From an uncultured bacterium (GTDB lineage: Bacteria; Cyanobacteriota; Vampirovibrionia; Gastranaerophilales; Gastranaerophilaceae): a stretch of DNA of 64,000 nt. The first letter of the stretch is position 1. Every line of letters starts with the position of its first letter. Shown here one piece after another: positions 1 through 7,615 of this stretch. The position numbers and the translations under genes are program-made. The notes under the pieces were generated by a model. It had not been told where the DNA came from and did no database searches. It was given only the letters and a program-made list of their open reading frames with translations. Where the stretch lies: positions 1 through 64,000 of the forward strand of contig CASEDF010000005.1 of NCBI GenBank assembly GCA_949286705.1, in the 5' to 3' direction.

Positions 1-176
1 AGTTTTTAAAACTTTTTTTTGATAATTTGCCACAAGCGTCGGAATAGTCATAGCGGCAACTATTCCAATAATAGCAAGGGTAATTAAGACTTCAGCTAAG
101 GTAAAAGCCCTGTCTAGTCTGTATATCGGGGGGGGGCGACTATCTGAACCGCTTTTCGTGCAACCTTTTTCAACAT
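1..176 (-). CDS. Prepilin-like protein, partial at left edge, start out of frame (locus A)
   Basis: The reverse strand encodes a class III prepilin signal: RAFTLAEVLITLAIIGIVAA followed by MTIPTLVANYQKK, running off the left edge. Such proteins are processed by PilD-type peptidase before the Phe and assembled by type IV pilus or type II secretion machinery in the inner membrane. The only good start is the ATG at 176, with AGGAG just upstream and a promoter at 198-226, but a run of nine C (coding strand; 128-136) shifts it out of frame, so that translation from 176 stops after about 20 codons. With ten C the product would have a 24-residue basic leader and then the FTLAE motif. The fine frame reading was done by hand. 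Either phase-variable and OFF, or a homopolymer error. Confidence 0.8.
128..136. repeat. G9/C9 homopolymer tract in locus A prepilin leader
   Basis: Nine G on the plus strand, flanked as TCGGGGGGGGGCGACT. The same flank occurs at 17961 and 29763, but there the G strand is the coding strand; here it is the template strand, so the unit is inverted relative to the gene. One extra base would restore the reading frame. Confidence 0.95.
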
Positions 177-197
177 ATTTAATCTCCTTTTTCCTTT

Positions 198-226
198 ATT
201 AAATATTATTTTTAATAAATTGTCAA
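198..226 (-). promoter_or_regulatory. Sigma70-type promoter of locus A prepilin
   Basis: On the reverse strand TTGACA (226-221) and TTTAAT (203-198) are separated by 17 bases. A start around 191 would give a short leader containing AGGAG before the ATG at 176, which supports this ATG as the real start upstream of the homopolymer. Confidence 0.7.
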
Positions 227-231
227 GAAAT

Positions 232-257
232 AAAAAGAGCCCCTTCGGGCTCTTTTT
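232..257. terminator. Terminator at the end of the hydrogenase operon
   Basis: GAGCCC-CTTC-GGGCTC hairpin with A-run on one side and T-run on the other. It abuts the stop codon of the hydrogenase gene and separates that operon from the promoter of the next minus-strand gene. Confidence 0.9.
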
Positions 258-1731
258 ATTTTTCTATTTTTTCTTCGTTTACAAGGTGTTCGCTTTCGTT
301 TACATAACCCGTTAATTGTTTGAGTGCCTGCTTATAGGCATTTACAGTGCCGTTTCCGCCCAGACAGCCTCCGGGGCATGCCATAACTTCAATCAGGTTG
401 CCGAGTTCGCAAACTCCGTTTTTCGCATATTTTTTCAAATCGCGTATGGTTTGTTTGTCTAATCCGTTAATTATAACAGGATATGTAGGCAAGTGTTCCG
501 GCAGCATTGTCTGAACCGCATTTGCAACACCGCCTGTTACTGCGTAATTTCTGGCTTCGGCAGAGGCTTCTGTTTTAAATTTGGATTCACCGCATTCAGA
601 TACCTGTATTCCCAATGCTACAAACCATGCGCCGAGTTCTTCGTAATTCAATACGTAATTGACATTCGGATTTTGCATTGCCTCTTTACGTTTTGCGTTA
701 CACGGGCTGAAAAATACCGTTACAGCATCAGGATGTTCTTTTTTAACAATTTCTGCCGTGTAGTAAAGCGGGGTTTTTGTGTCTGATCTGAAAGGTTTCA
801 TCTCAGGAATATGTTTTTCAACAAGTTCATTGTAACCCGCACAACATGAAGTTGTCATAAATTCAGCGCCTGCTTCAAGTCTTTCTTCAAATTCTTTTGC
901 CTCTGTTTTTGTCGTAACATCAGCACCCTGAGCTACTTCATATACATCCGCAAATCCTAATTTCATTATAGCTTCTTTTAATTGTGCCGGTGTACAAGGT
1001 AATTGCCCCATAATGGCAGGTGCTACCATTGCGATAACTTTTTTGCCGGATTTAATATTTTTTAATATATCAATAATCTGGCTTTTTTCATGTACTGCTC
1101 CAAAAGGACATGCTGCAACGCATTTGCCGCATGAAATACATTTTTCAAAGTCGATTTTTGCATGACCGTCTTCGCCCTTGGCTATTGCTCCTACAGGACA
1201 TGCGTTTTCGCAGGGAACAATAATTTTGGTTATTGCATGGTATGGACAAACTTGAACGCACATTCCGCAGTTTTTGCATTTTTCCGGATCAATTACCGAT
1301 TTACCGTTTTGTATGCTTATTGCTCCGAATTTGCAGGTGTTTACGCAAGGTCTTGCAACACAACCCTGACAAAGATCGGTTACGTAAATCCTTGAAGGTA
1401 CACATCCTTTGCAAGCTGTTGTAAGTACTGTCAGAGGATTTTTTTCAGGCTCTGTACGCTCTAAAGATTCTTTTGCAAGTGTTGATAATTCAATGCTGTC
1501 ATCAGCTTCTTCAATTGCCATTCCAAGCCCTGCAACGGCTCTGTCGCGTAATATTGCGCGTTCTTTGTGGATACAGCATCTGTACGGAACTTCACTCCCT
1601 TTCGGACGCATTGCATAAGGGATTAAGCGCGTGTTTTCCGGGAAATCGTCGCTTAAGTATGCTTTTATTAATCTTACTAAAATTTCACGCTTCAGGTGTG
1701 AAGTTTGTTTCGGGGCACTATTCATACTCAT
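256..1731 (-). CDS. [FeFe] hydrogenase, group B-like, catalytic
   Basis: A 491-residue iron-sulfur enzyme for reversible H2 formation, probably cytosolic. The N-terminus (LKREILVRLIKA, CCIHKERAILRDR) and the array of Cys clusters at about residues 105-215, including two ferredoxin motifs (CKNCGMCVQVCPYH, CISCGKCVAACPFG), are typical of monomeric group B1/B3 [FeFe] hydrogenases. The H-cluster motifs are TSCCAGY (L1; Ala where Pro is usual), FFSPCNAKRKEA (L2) and EVMACPGGCLGG (L3), so all cluster Cys ligands are present. Last gene of a five-gene operon and directly followed by a terminator. Maturation would need HydE, HydF and HydG; HydF lies at 36224. The physiological electron donor cannot be read from the sequence; the adjacent 2Fe-2S protein is a candidate. 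Confidence 0.95.
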   Translation of the reverse strand: MSMNSAPKQTSHLKREILVRLIKAYLSDDFPENTRLIPYAMRPKGSEVPYRCCIHKERAILRDRAVAGLGMAIEEADDSIELSTLAKESLERTEPEKNPLTVLTTACKGCVPSRIYVTDLCQGCVARPCVNTCKFGAISIQNGKSVIDPEKCKNCGMCVQVCPYHAITKIIVPCENACPVGAIAKGEDGHAKIDFEKCISCGKCVAACPFGAVHEKSQIIDILKNIKSGKKVIAMVAPAIMGQLPCTPAQLKEAIMKLGFADVYEVAQGADVTTKTEAKEFEERLEAGAEFMTTSCCAGYNELVEKHIPEMKPFRSDTKTPLYYTAEIVKKEHPDAVTVFFSPCNAKRKEAMQNPNVNYVLNYEELGAWFVALGIQVSECGESKFKTEASAEARNYAVTGGVANAVQTMLPEHLPTYPVIINGLDKQTIRDLKKYAKNGVCELGNLIEVMACPGGCLGGNGTVNAYKQALKQLTGYVNESEHLVNEEKIEK

Positions 1732-1746
1732 ATTTCTTTTTCCTTA

Positions 1747-2004
1747 CTAACTTAATTTTTTTTCAATTGCTGCTAAAACTTTTTCAACGGTTGCTTCTTT
1801 TATAATATCGTCATCAACTTTTACATACGGTGCTTTTGAAAATTCCCAGTCGATTGAGCATAAGCCAAGACACGGAACGCCTGATACATCTACTCTGTCA
1901 CCATATTTTTTAGGAACAAGTTCAATCAATTCCTGTAAATTTGCTGAACCCATTACGAAACATGTTGTTCCTAAACACACCTTAACACTAACTTTTTTGT
2001 CCAT
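1747..2004 (-). CDS. Thioredoxin-like [2Fe-2S] ferredoxin
   Basis: An 85-residue protein with the thioredoxin-fold ferredoxin pattern seen in NuoE/HydC C-termini: CLGTTCF near residue 10 and CLGLC near residue 45, four Cys to hold one 2Fe-2S cluster. It sits 15 bases upstream of the catalytic hydrogenase and 16 bases after the phosphatase gene, so it is probably an electron carrier for one of the two hydrogenases. A paralogue of 79 residues opens the same operon (4926-5165). Confidence 0.88.
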   Translation of the reverse strand: MDKKVSVKVCLGTTCFVMGSANLQELIELVPKKYGDRVDVSGVPCLGLCSIDWEFSKAPYVKVDDDIIKEATVEKVLAAIEKKLS

Positions 2005-2020
2005 ACTTCTATCCTCTCGT

Positions 2021-3184
2021 TTATATATACTGTATGCTTACTTTTTTAAAATATTTACTTTGCAGTACTTCTGCAATCTTTTTGATTATGTTTTTACGAA
2101 TTTCTATTTCAACCGGAAGTGCCGGATCATAATGCGCCTGGTTTAGTTTTGCTCCAACCATAAAGTTTATGCAATCACTATCCAATAAAAAGTTTACCAG
2201 CTTTCCTGCTGCGTTGTCAATATCCGATGTACCGTTTTCAAGATATTCCAATGTTTTTGTTAAAGTTAAAACGCCTTCGGTCACTAAATCCACACCGTCC
2301 ATATAAGAACATGAAGGTAGTTTTCCTATACTTATTGTGGTATCCATTGTTATTGGTCTGTTTAGTTCTCTGGATATCAGGTTGGCTGTTGTACCGCCGC
2401 ATATTGCTTTTTTGCCTTTGAAATTTGCAAACATTCTGGCATATTCAGCGTCTTTTGATTGATGGTACGGCGGGCCGGTAAATATTAACGACTCCCTCGG
2501 ATCGCGGAAATATAAAACACATGCGGATATATCATCTTTCGGTCGTCTGTCTGTTTCAATATTTCGTGCTTGGTTTACAAGATAGTGGGACAATTCAGAG
2601 CTTGAAATATCCGGATGTTCCTTTAGTTTGTCCTGTAAAAGTACAATTAATCCGTCACGTCTTAAGCCCAGTTTTAATCTTCCTCCGCCAAGTCCCGATT
2701 GTGTTACACCGTCAGAACAAAAAATAAGTCTGTCACCAAGTTTTAAATCTATTTTGTAAATCTTCATTTTGCGGTTTTTGAAAGTTTTTGATTGTATTGT
2801 TTCAAAATTCGGTTTCAAAACTTCGTTGTTTCTTATCCAGATGAATTCAGGGTTGCCTTCTTCGACTATTTTGGCATGTCCGTCATCATTAACATCAATT
2901 GCAGAAAATGTTGAATAGCTTATGTGGCGGACTTTGCATACAGGAAGCGCATTCATTACAATTTCGGCTGCTTTGCGGATTGAAATTTGTTGATTTTCTA
3001 TGAATTGTAAAAGCATAGTTGCCGTCATACAAGACAAAATGTTTGCTTTAATCCCGCTGCCGAGTCCGTCGGATAAAACAGCTATAAGGCGAGCTTCATC
3101 CGGATATCTTTTTGATACAAAATAATCTCCGAAGGCATTTTGATCATATTTTTTCATTTGACTGCAATCAATGTCAATGAACAC
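2021..3184 (-). CDS. SpoIIE/PPM-family serine phosphatase
   Basis: A 387-residue protein with PPM/SpoIIE phosphatase signatures: AVLSDGLGSGIKA near residue 40, FCSDGVTQSG near residue 155 and DDISACVLYF near residue 215, holding the metal-binding Asp residues. The C-terminal third has no recognised domain. A GTG start at 3184 is preceded by GGAGGA at good spacing and overlaps the sensory hydrogenase gene by 11 bases, so the two are translationally coupled. Phosphatases of this kind accompany group C sensory [FeFe] hydrogenases; the likely role is to turn H2 or redox sensing into dephosphorylation of a partner, perhaps an anti-sigma antagonist. The partner is not in the window. Confidence 0.9.
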   Translation of the reverse strand: MFIDIDCSQMKKYDQNAFGDYFVSKRYPDEARLIAVLSDGLGSGIKANILSCMTATMLLQFIENQQISIRKAAEIVMNALPVCKVRHISYSTFSAIDVNDDGHAKIVEEGNPEFIWIRNNEVLKPNFETIQSKTFKNRKMKIYKIDLKLGDRLIFCSDGVTQSGLGGGRLKLGLRRDGLIVLLQDKLKEHPDISSSELSHYLVNQARNIETDRRPKDDISACVLYFRDPRESLIFTGPPYHQSKDAEYARMFANFKGKKAICGGTTANLISRELNRPITMDTTISIGKLPSCSYMDGVDLVTEGVLTLTKTLEYLENGTSDIDNAAGKLVNFLLDSDCINFMVGAKLNQAHYDPALPVEIEIRKNIIKKIAEVLQSKYFKKVSIQYI

Positions 3185-4904
3185 TTACGTCCTCCGTAGT
3201 TTCATCCTTATCGTCAAAATCGTTTGCAATTGAACTTAAAAGTGTTTCGGTTTCTACCATGTGTTCACCTAAAAGGCAGGCTATTTCTTGAACTATTGAA
3301 ATATTTTTTGAGATAACTTCATGTGCCTTTTGTGAAATTTTTTCACGATTTGTTTCTGTTTGAGTTACATCGGTTATAATTGCACCTACAATTTCGTTTT
3401 CTTCAATTGTAAACGCACTTATATCAAGCAGACGGTTTTTAACAGGATAGCGTTCTTTATGAAGATCTTTGCCGGTTTTTAATATGGTTTTGAAAATATC
3501 AGCAAAATCTACAATTCTGTCAATTGCGGCGCCTGTCATTCCATCAGGTCTTGCTTTGAAAATTTCATACATATCTCCTGTAAACATTTTCATAAAGCTG
3601 TCATTGGCTTCCAGAATGTTCATATTTTTATCCACCATAACAACTGCTGCCGGCATACATCTAAACAGTGCCGCAGCTTTTCTGACTGCAATTTTTCTCA
3701 TATATGATACGCACATGGAAGTTTCTGCATCCCCGTTTAAAAGTGCTACAGCCATATCACGACATGTAGGATAACCGCATCCTCCGCAGTTTAATTCATC
3801 ATCAACCGAATGCTTACCAATCCTTTTTAGTGCTTCTAAAATATCTTCCAAAGGATAAGTTTTATGTTTAACTTTTGATGAGGTGTAATCAATATCTACA
3901 ACAACTGTAGGTTTTTTGGGTACTACCAGACGATGTTTTACGTTTGAAAGTACATCTGATACAACGCTTATACCGGCCTTGTCGGTTGAAATACACGGTC
4001 CTGCTACACATCCGCCCTCGCATGATAAGCCTTCTATAAAAATGACTTTATCAAGTTTCCCGGGTTTTAAATTTGTTAAAGCTCTCTCAAAATTTGACAG
4101 TCCGCATATATCAATTAATTGTATATTTTCTTTTATTCCGACTTTTTTTATTGTTTCGTTCATTCCTCCGTCTATGGGGTATAAGGCACCTTCGTGGGCA
4201 GAGTGAGGAACAAATTTGTTTTTATTGTCTGACGAAACATTTGAAATATCGCCGATATCCTCATTTATCCACATTTTTAATTCTTCAAATGTCAGTGCAA
4301 CATCTATTAATTCTCCATGGTCGGATTCATTTTTTTTGCCGATACAGGGACCTATAAATACGATTGAAATCTCTTCGCCAAATTTTTCTTTAAGCATTTT
4401 GGCATGTGTCATCGCAGGTGAACCTATTGGTGTAATGTTATTAGTGAATTCCGGATGATAATGTCTAATAAAGTCAACTATTACAGGACATGCACTGGAT
4501 ATAAATAGACCTTTTTCTGCGTTATTCAATAATTCCGCCGTTTTTATTGAAACTTCTTCAGCTCCCAATGCGGTTTCGGACACATCTTTGAAACCCAAAC
4601 GTTTTAATACGGATATAATTTTTTCTTCAGACATTTCAAAAACACCGCTCCATGATGGGGCAAGTGATACATAAACATCTTTTTTAGAAAGCAATAATTT
4701 TCGTGCTTTATCAATATCAGTTCTTACACGCTTTGCTCCTGCGGGGCATGCTTTTACGCATGCGCCGCAAGCAATGCATTTGTCAGGAATTACAGATGCA
4801 TGACCGTCTTCTATTTTGATTGCTTTTACATGGCATTCACGAACGCATTTGTAGCAGTCGTGGCATTCGTTTACAAGCGTATAAACCGGATTTTGTTTGT
4901 CCAT
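3174..4904 (-). CDS. Sensory [FeFe] hydrogenase with PAS domain (group C-like)
   Basis: A 576-residue protein: two 4Fe-4S ferredoxin motifs at the N-terminus (CHDCYKCVRECHVKA, CIACGACVKACPAG), a hydrogenase large domain, a four-Cys cluster domain (CGGCGYPTC, around residue 375), and a PAS-like domain (PAAVVMVDKNMNILEANDSF) followed by a helical tail. The H-cluster loop L1 reads SSACP: the Cys next to the cluster ligand, which relays protons in catalytic enzymes, is Ala. L2 is FIGPCIGKK and L3 is LSCEGGCVAGPC. This pattern, with a PAS domain and a neighbouring SpoIIE phosphatase, matches the sensory hydrogenases thought to detect H2 rather than turn it over quickly. The sensory role is inferred from family knowledge. 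Confidence 0.9.
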   Translation of the reverse strand: MDKQNPVYTLVNECHDCYKCVRECHVKAIKIEDGHASVIPDKCIACGACVKACPAGAKRVRTDIDKARKLLLSKKDVYVSLAPSWSGVFEMSEEKIISVLKRLGFKDVSETALGAEEVSIKTAELLNNAEKGLFISSACPVIVDFIRHYHPEFTNNITPIGSPAMTHAKMLKEKFGEEISIVFIGPCIGKKNESDHGELIDVALTFEELKMWINEDIGDISNVSSDNKNKFVPHSAHEGALYPIDGGMNETIKKVGIKENIQLIDICGLSNFERALTNLKPGKLDKVIFIEGLSCEGGCVAGPCISTDKAGISVVSDVLSNVKHRLVVPKKPTVVVDIDYTSSKVKHKTYPLEDILEALKRIGKHSVDDELNCGGCGYPTCRDMAVALLNGDAETSMCVSYMRKIAVRKAAALFRCMPAAVVMVDKNMNILEANDSFMKMFTGDMYEIFKARPDGMTGAAIDRIVDFADIFKTILKTGKDLHKERYPVKNRLLDISAFTIEENEIVGAIITDVTQTETNREKISQKAHEVISKNISIVQEIACLLGEHMVETETLLSSIANDFDDKDETTEDVSVH

Positions 4905-4925
4905 TGATTCTCCTTAGGATGTATT

Positions 4926-5165
4926 TTATGCATTTTGTTCTAAAATTTTTTTTAATTTGTCTATATCAACGCCGTTATATTCTTTGCCGTTGATGTAGAT
5001 ATTTGGACCGGATGCGCATTTGTTTTCGCATCTTGTGCCTTCCAGCTCTATATTTGCATCAATTCCGTGTTCATTTATATAATCTTCAAGGAAAGCTAAA
5101 TTTTCCTGATTGCCGCGGGCGAAACAGGAACTTCCCATACATACCGTTATGTTTAACTTTGTCAT
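4926..5165 (-). CDS. Thioredoxin-like [2Fe-2S] ferredoxin, first gene of hydrogenase operon
   Basis: A 79-residue protein with CMGSSCF near residue 9 and CENKC near residue 46, the four-Cys pattern of thioredoxin-fold 2Fe-2S ferredoxins. It starts the minus-strand operon, 21 bases before the sensory hydrogenase, and may pass electrons to it. It is shorter than and only distantly similar to the other ferredoxin in the operon. Confidence 0.88.
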   Translation of the reverse strand: MTKLNITVCMGSSCFARGNQENLAFLEDYINEHGIDANIELEGTRCENKCASGPNIYINGKEYNGVDIDKLKKILEQNA

Positions 5166-5217
5166 ACTGTCCTCTCAATGTATATTTTAGCTTATGTTCC
5201 AAAATAGAGCAAGTTTT

Positions 5218-6507
5218 TTATAAAATTCTTGCATAAATTTTATCAATATTCTGCAGGAAGGCTTTTTTGTCAAAAATTGTGTCAAGCTCTTGTGGTGTGA
5301 GCAATTTCATCACATCTTTATCATTCAATAGGTTTTCTTTAAAATTCCCGTGGTTGTTAAAGGCATCAAGCGCATTTCTTTGAACAATTGAATAGGCTTC
5401 TTCGCGGCTTAAACCTTTTGACACAAGCGTTAAAAGGACTTTTTGTGAAAATACAATCCCGCCGAATTTATCAGTATTTTTAAGCATGTTGTCTTTGTGG
5501 ACAACAAGATTTTCAACAATTCCGTTAAATCTGTTCAGCATAAAATCCACAAGGGTTAAGCTGTCAGGAAAAATTATTCTTTCTGCGGAACTGTGGGAAA
5601 TATCTCTTTCATGCCATAGCGGAATATTTTCCAAGGCAACGATAGAATTTGCTCTTACAACTCTTGCAAGTCCGCATAAATTCTCGGATAAAACCGGATT
5701 TTTCTTATGGGGCATTGCTGAAGACCCTTTTTGGTGTTCTCCGAAGCCTTCTTCAACTTCCAGAACTTCAGTCCTTTGCAGATGTCTGATTTCTGTTGCG
5801 AATTGTTCAATAACACTTGCAATCAAAGCCAAAGACTGCATAAAGTATGCGTGGTAATCTCTTGCGATAATTTGTGTGGATATTCTTGCAGGCTTAAGTC
5901 CGAGGTGTTTACATGTAATTTGTTCAACGTCGGGTGAGATGTTGCTGTAAGTGCCAACAGGACCCGAAATTTGTCCGACGCGGATTTGTTCAAGCGCATG
6001 TTCAAAGTTATTTTTCTGGCGTTCAAGGATATCTATCCAGCTGCATAATTTTACGCCAAATGTCATAATTTCCGCATGTATTCCGTGCGAACGTCCTATG
6101 CAAATTGTATTTTTGTGTTTCTCGGCTAATTTTTTAATTGAATTAATGGTTTTATTCAAATCTTCAAGGATAATTTTGCCGCTGTCTTGAATTTGCAGGG
6201 CAAAAGCCGTATCAATTACGTCGGAACTTGTAAGACCGACATGCATATATCTTCCTAAATCGCCCAGACTTTCGTTGACATTGGTTAAAAATGCGATGAC
6301 GTCGTGTCTGACTTCACGTTCGATTTCGTCAATGCGTTTTACATCAAATCTTGCGCGTTGTTTGATTATTAGAACATCTTCTTTCGGAATTTCGCCGAGT
6401 TCCGCATAAGCCTCGCAAACCGCTATTTCTACATTAAGATAATATTGAAATTTGGATTCCAATGTCCAAATTTTTGCCATTTCTTCGCGTGAATATCTTT
6501 CTATCAT
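5218..6507 (-). CDS. purB: Adenylosuccinate lyase
   Basis: A 429-residue fumarase/aspartase superfamily enzyme that removes fumarate from SAICAR and from adenylosuccinate in purine synthesis. The family signature SSAMPHKKNP lies near residue 262, the HVGLTSSDV motif near residue 89 and the GRSHG motif with catalytic His near residue 138. Full length for PurB. The gene ends 52 bases before the hydrogenase operon and probably has its own promoter in the AT-rich region upstream of 6507. Confidence 0.97.
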   Translation of the reverse strand: MIERYSREEMAKIWTLESKFQYYLNVEIAVCEAYAELGEIPKEDVLIIKQRARFDVKRIDEIEREVRHDVIAFLTNVNESLGDLGRYMHVGLTSSDVIDTAFALQIQDSGKIILEDLNKTINSIKKLAEKHKNTICIGRSHGIHAEIMTFGVKLCSWIDILERQKNNFEHALEQIRVGQISGPVGTYSNISPDVEQITCKHLGLKPARISTQIIARDYHAYFMQSLALIASVIEQFATEIRHLQRTEVLEVEEGFGEHQKGSSAMPHKKNPVLSENLCGLARVVRANSIVALENIPLWHERDISHSSAERIIFPDSLTLVDFMLNRFNGIVENLVVHKDNMLKNTDKFGGIVFSQKVLLTLVSKGLSREEAYSIVQRNALDAFNNHGNFKENLLNDKDVMKLLTPQELDTIFDKKAFLQNIDKIYARIL

Positions 6508-6536
6508 AGTTTTATTTTAACATAAATAAATATTTA

Positions 6537-6603
6537 CATAATGTATATTATCGGAGGCATATAAGCAGGAGTGCTTTGTTATGTTTCGATAATATGTATT
6601 ATG
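6537..6603. other. Long inverted repeat between divergent genes
   Basis: Arms at 6537-6553 (CATAATGTATATTATCG) and 6587-6603 (CGATAATATGTATTATG) match at 15 of 17 positions; in RNA the two mismatches become G-U pairs, giving a fully paired 17-base stem with a 33-base loop. No T-run follows. It could be an operator, an RNA structure in the leader of the gene at 6683, or a small palindromic element. Confidence 0.5.
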
Positions 6604-6682
6604 TAATAAAACTTAACAAAAAAGGCAATTTCGGGGCTGTTATATACTTTATATATAAAAGAGGATAATATAAGGGACAGCT

Positions 6683-7174
6683 ATGAGCAGAGTAGATCAG
6701 ACAAATGGGATTTTAACAGAGCAGCAATTTAAGAATTCGCCGTTCAAAAATCTTATGTCTTATTCAGATTATCTGGATAAGGCTCTTAAACTCGGTTCGG
6801 CTTTTACTTTTCAAAGAGCTTTTAAGTTACAACAGGCTGAGGATAATGTTAATGAAATAAATGCTTCTGTTAAAGGCTGGGCAATTGAAAAAGAAGCTAA
6901 AAAAGATGAGGCTGAAGCCCGATATTATGCTGCACTCGCCCAGTATGATGCGATGAAAGATGCGGAATATAATGCTGTTCAGAATTTGAAATATGCAACT
7001 AATATGTTTGGTGAAAATTCTTCCAAATACAATGATGCATTTAAAAAATATAATTTGTCCGCAAAGTCATTGTTTGAAGCTGATATTGATTTAGGCTGTG
7101 CAAGAGATCAATTTAATTTTGCAAATACATCTGCGTTTAAAGCATTTTTAACTGCCAGAACTCTGAATGCTTAA
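6683..7174 (+). CDS. Hypothetical helical protein
   Basis: A 163-residue protein without signal peptide or membrane segment. Residues 60-140 are rich in Ala, Glu, Lys and Tyr with heptad-like spacing and are probably a helical hairpin or coiled coil. AGGGACAG lies just before the ATG, and TATATAAAA-type sequence upstream may be the promoter. I do not recognise the family. It resembles in style the other small, signal-less proteins in the window (12331, 12693, 27690). Confidence 0.75.
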   Translation: MSRVDQTNGILTEQQFKNSPFKNLMSYSDYLDKALKLGSAFTFQRAFKLQQAEDNVNEINASVKGWAIEKEAKKDEAEARYYAALAQYDAMKDAEYNAVQNLKYATNMFGENSSKYNDAFKKYNLSAKSLFEADIDLGCARDQFNFANTSAFKAFLTARTLNA

Positions 7175-7285
7175 TTATATTTAACATGTAATGTTTTAGG
7201 TATTGCAATTTTTTTTTGATATATTAAAATTTCCTTTGTAGAGTGCTTACGCCAATATGTCACTCAACAATAAAGGAAAAACAAT

Positions 7286-7555
7286 ATGTCAATTAACTTG
7301 AAAAACAAAAAAGAAATCGTGAAAAAATACGGTGCAAACGAAAAAGATACAGGTTCTGCTGCCGTTCAAATCGCGATGATGAGCAAAAAAATCGCTGAAC
7401 TTACCGAACATTTGAAAACTAATCAAAAAGATTTCGCTACAAAAAGAGGTCTTTTGATGTTGGTCGGTAAAAGAAAAAGATTACTTGCTTACGTTAAAAA
7501 TCAAAATCTTGATGAATACAGAGATTTGATTAAAAAGTTAAAAATCAGAGGTTAA
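7286..7555 (+). CDS. rpsO: 30S ribosomal protein S15
   Basis: An 89-residue protein of exactly S15 length. It binds the central domain of 16S rRNA. The conserved stretches DTGSAAVQIAMMSKKIAELT and HLKTNQKDFATKRGL are present, ending in the usual KKLKIRG tail. AAAGGAAAAA precedes the ATG. A terminator follows immediately, so it is probably a single-gene unit. The 70 bases upstream contain a possible hairpin (GAGTG...CACTC, near 7240-7264) that could be an autoregulatory site, as S15 often represses its own mRNA. Confidence 0.97.
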   Translation: MSINLKNKKEIVKKYGANEKDTGSAAVQIAMMSKKIAELTEHLKTNQKDFATKRGLLMLVGKRKRLLAYVKNQNLDEYRDLIKKLKIRG

Positions 7556-7560
7556 TTCTT

Positions 7561-7597
7561 AAAAAAAATACCGGTCTTTATGACCGGTATTTTTTTG
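7561..7597 (+). terminator. Terminator of rpsO
   Basis: ATACCGGTC / GACCGGTAT hairpin (7568-7590) followed by seven T. The A-run on the left may let it work for gyrA on the other strand as well. Confidence 0.92.
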
Positions 7598-7615
7598 TCT
7601 AAATTATTTATTTTG

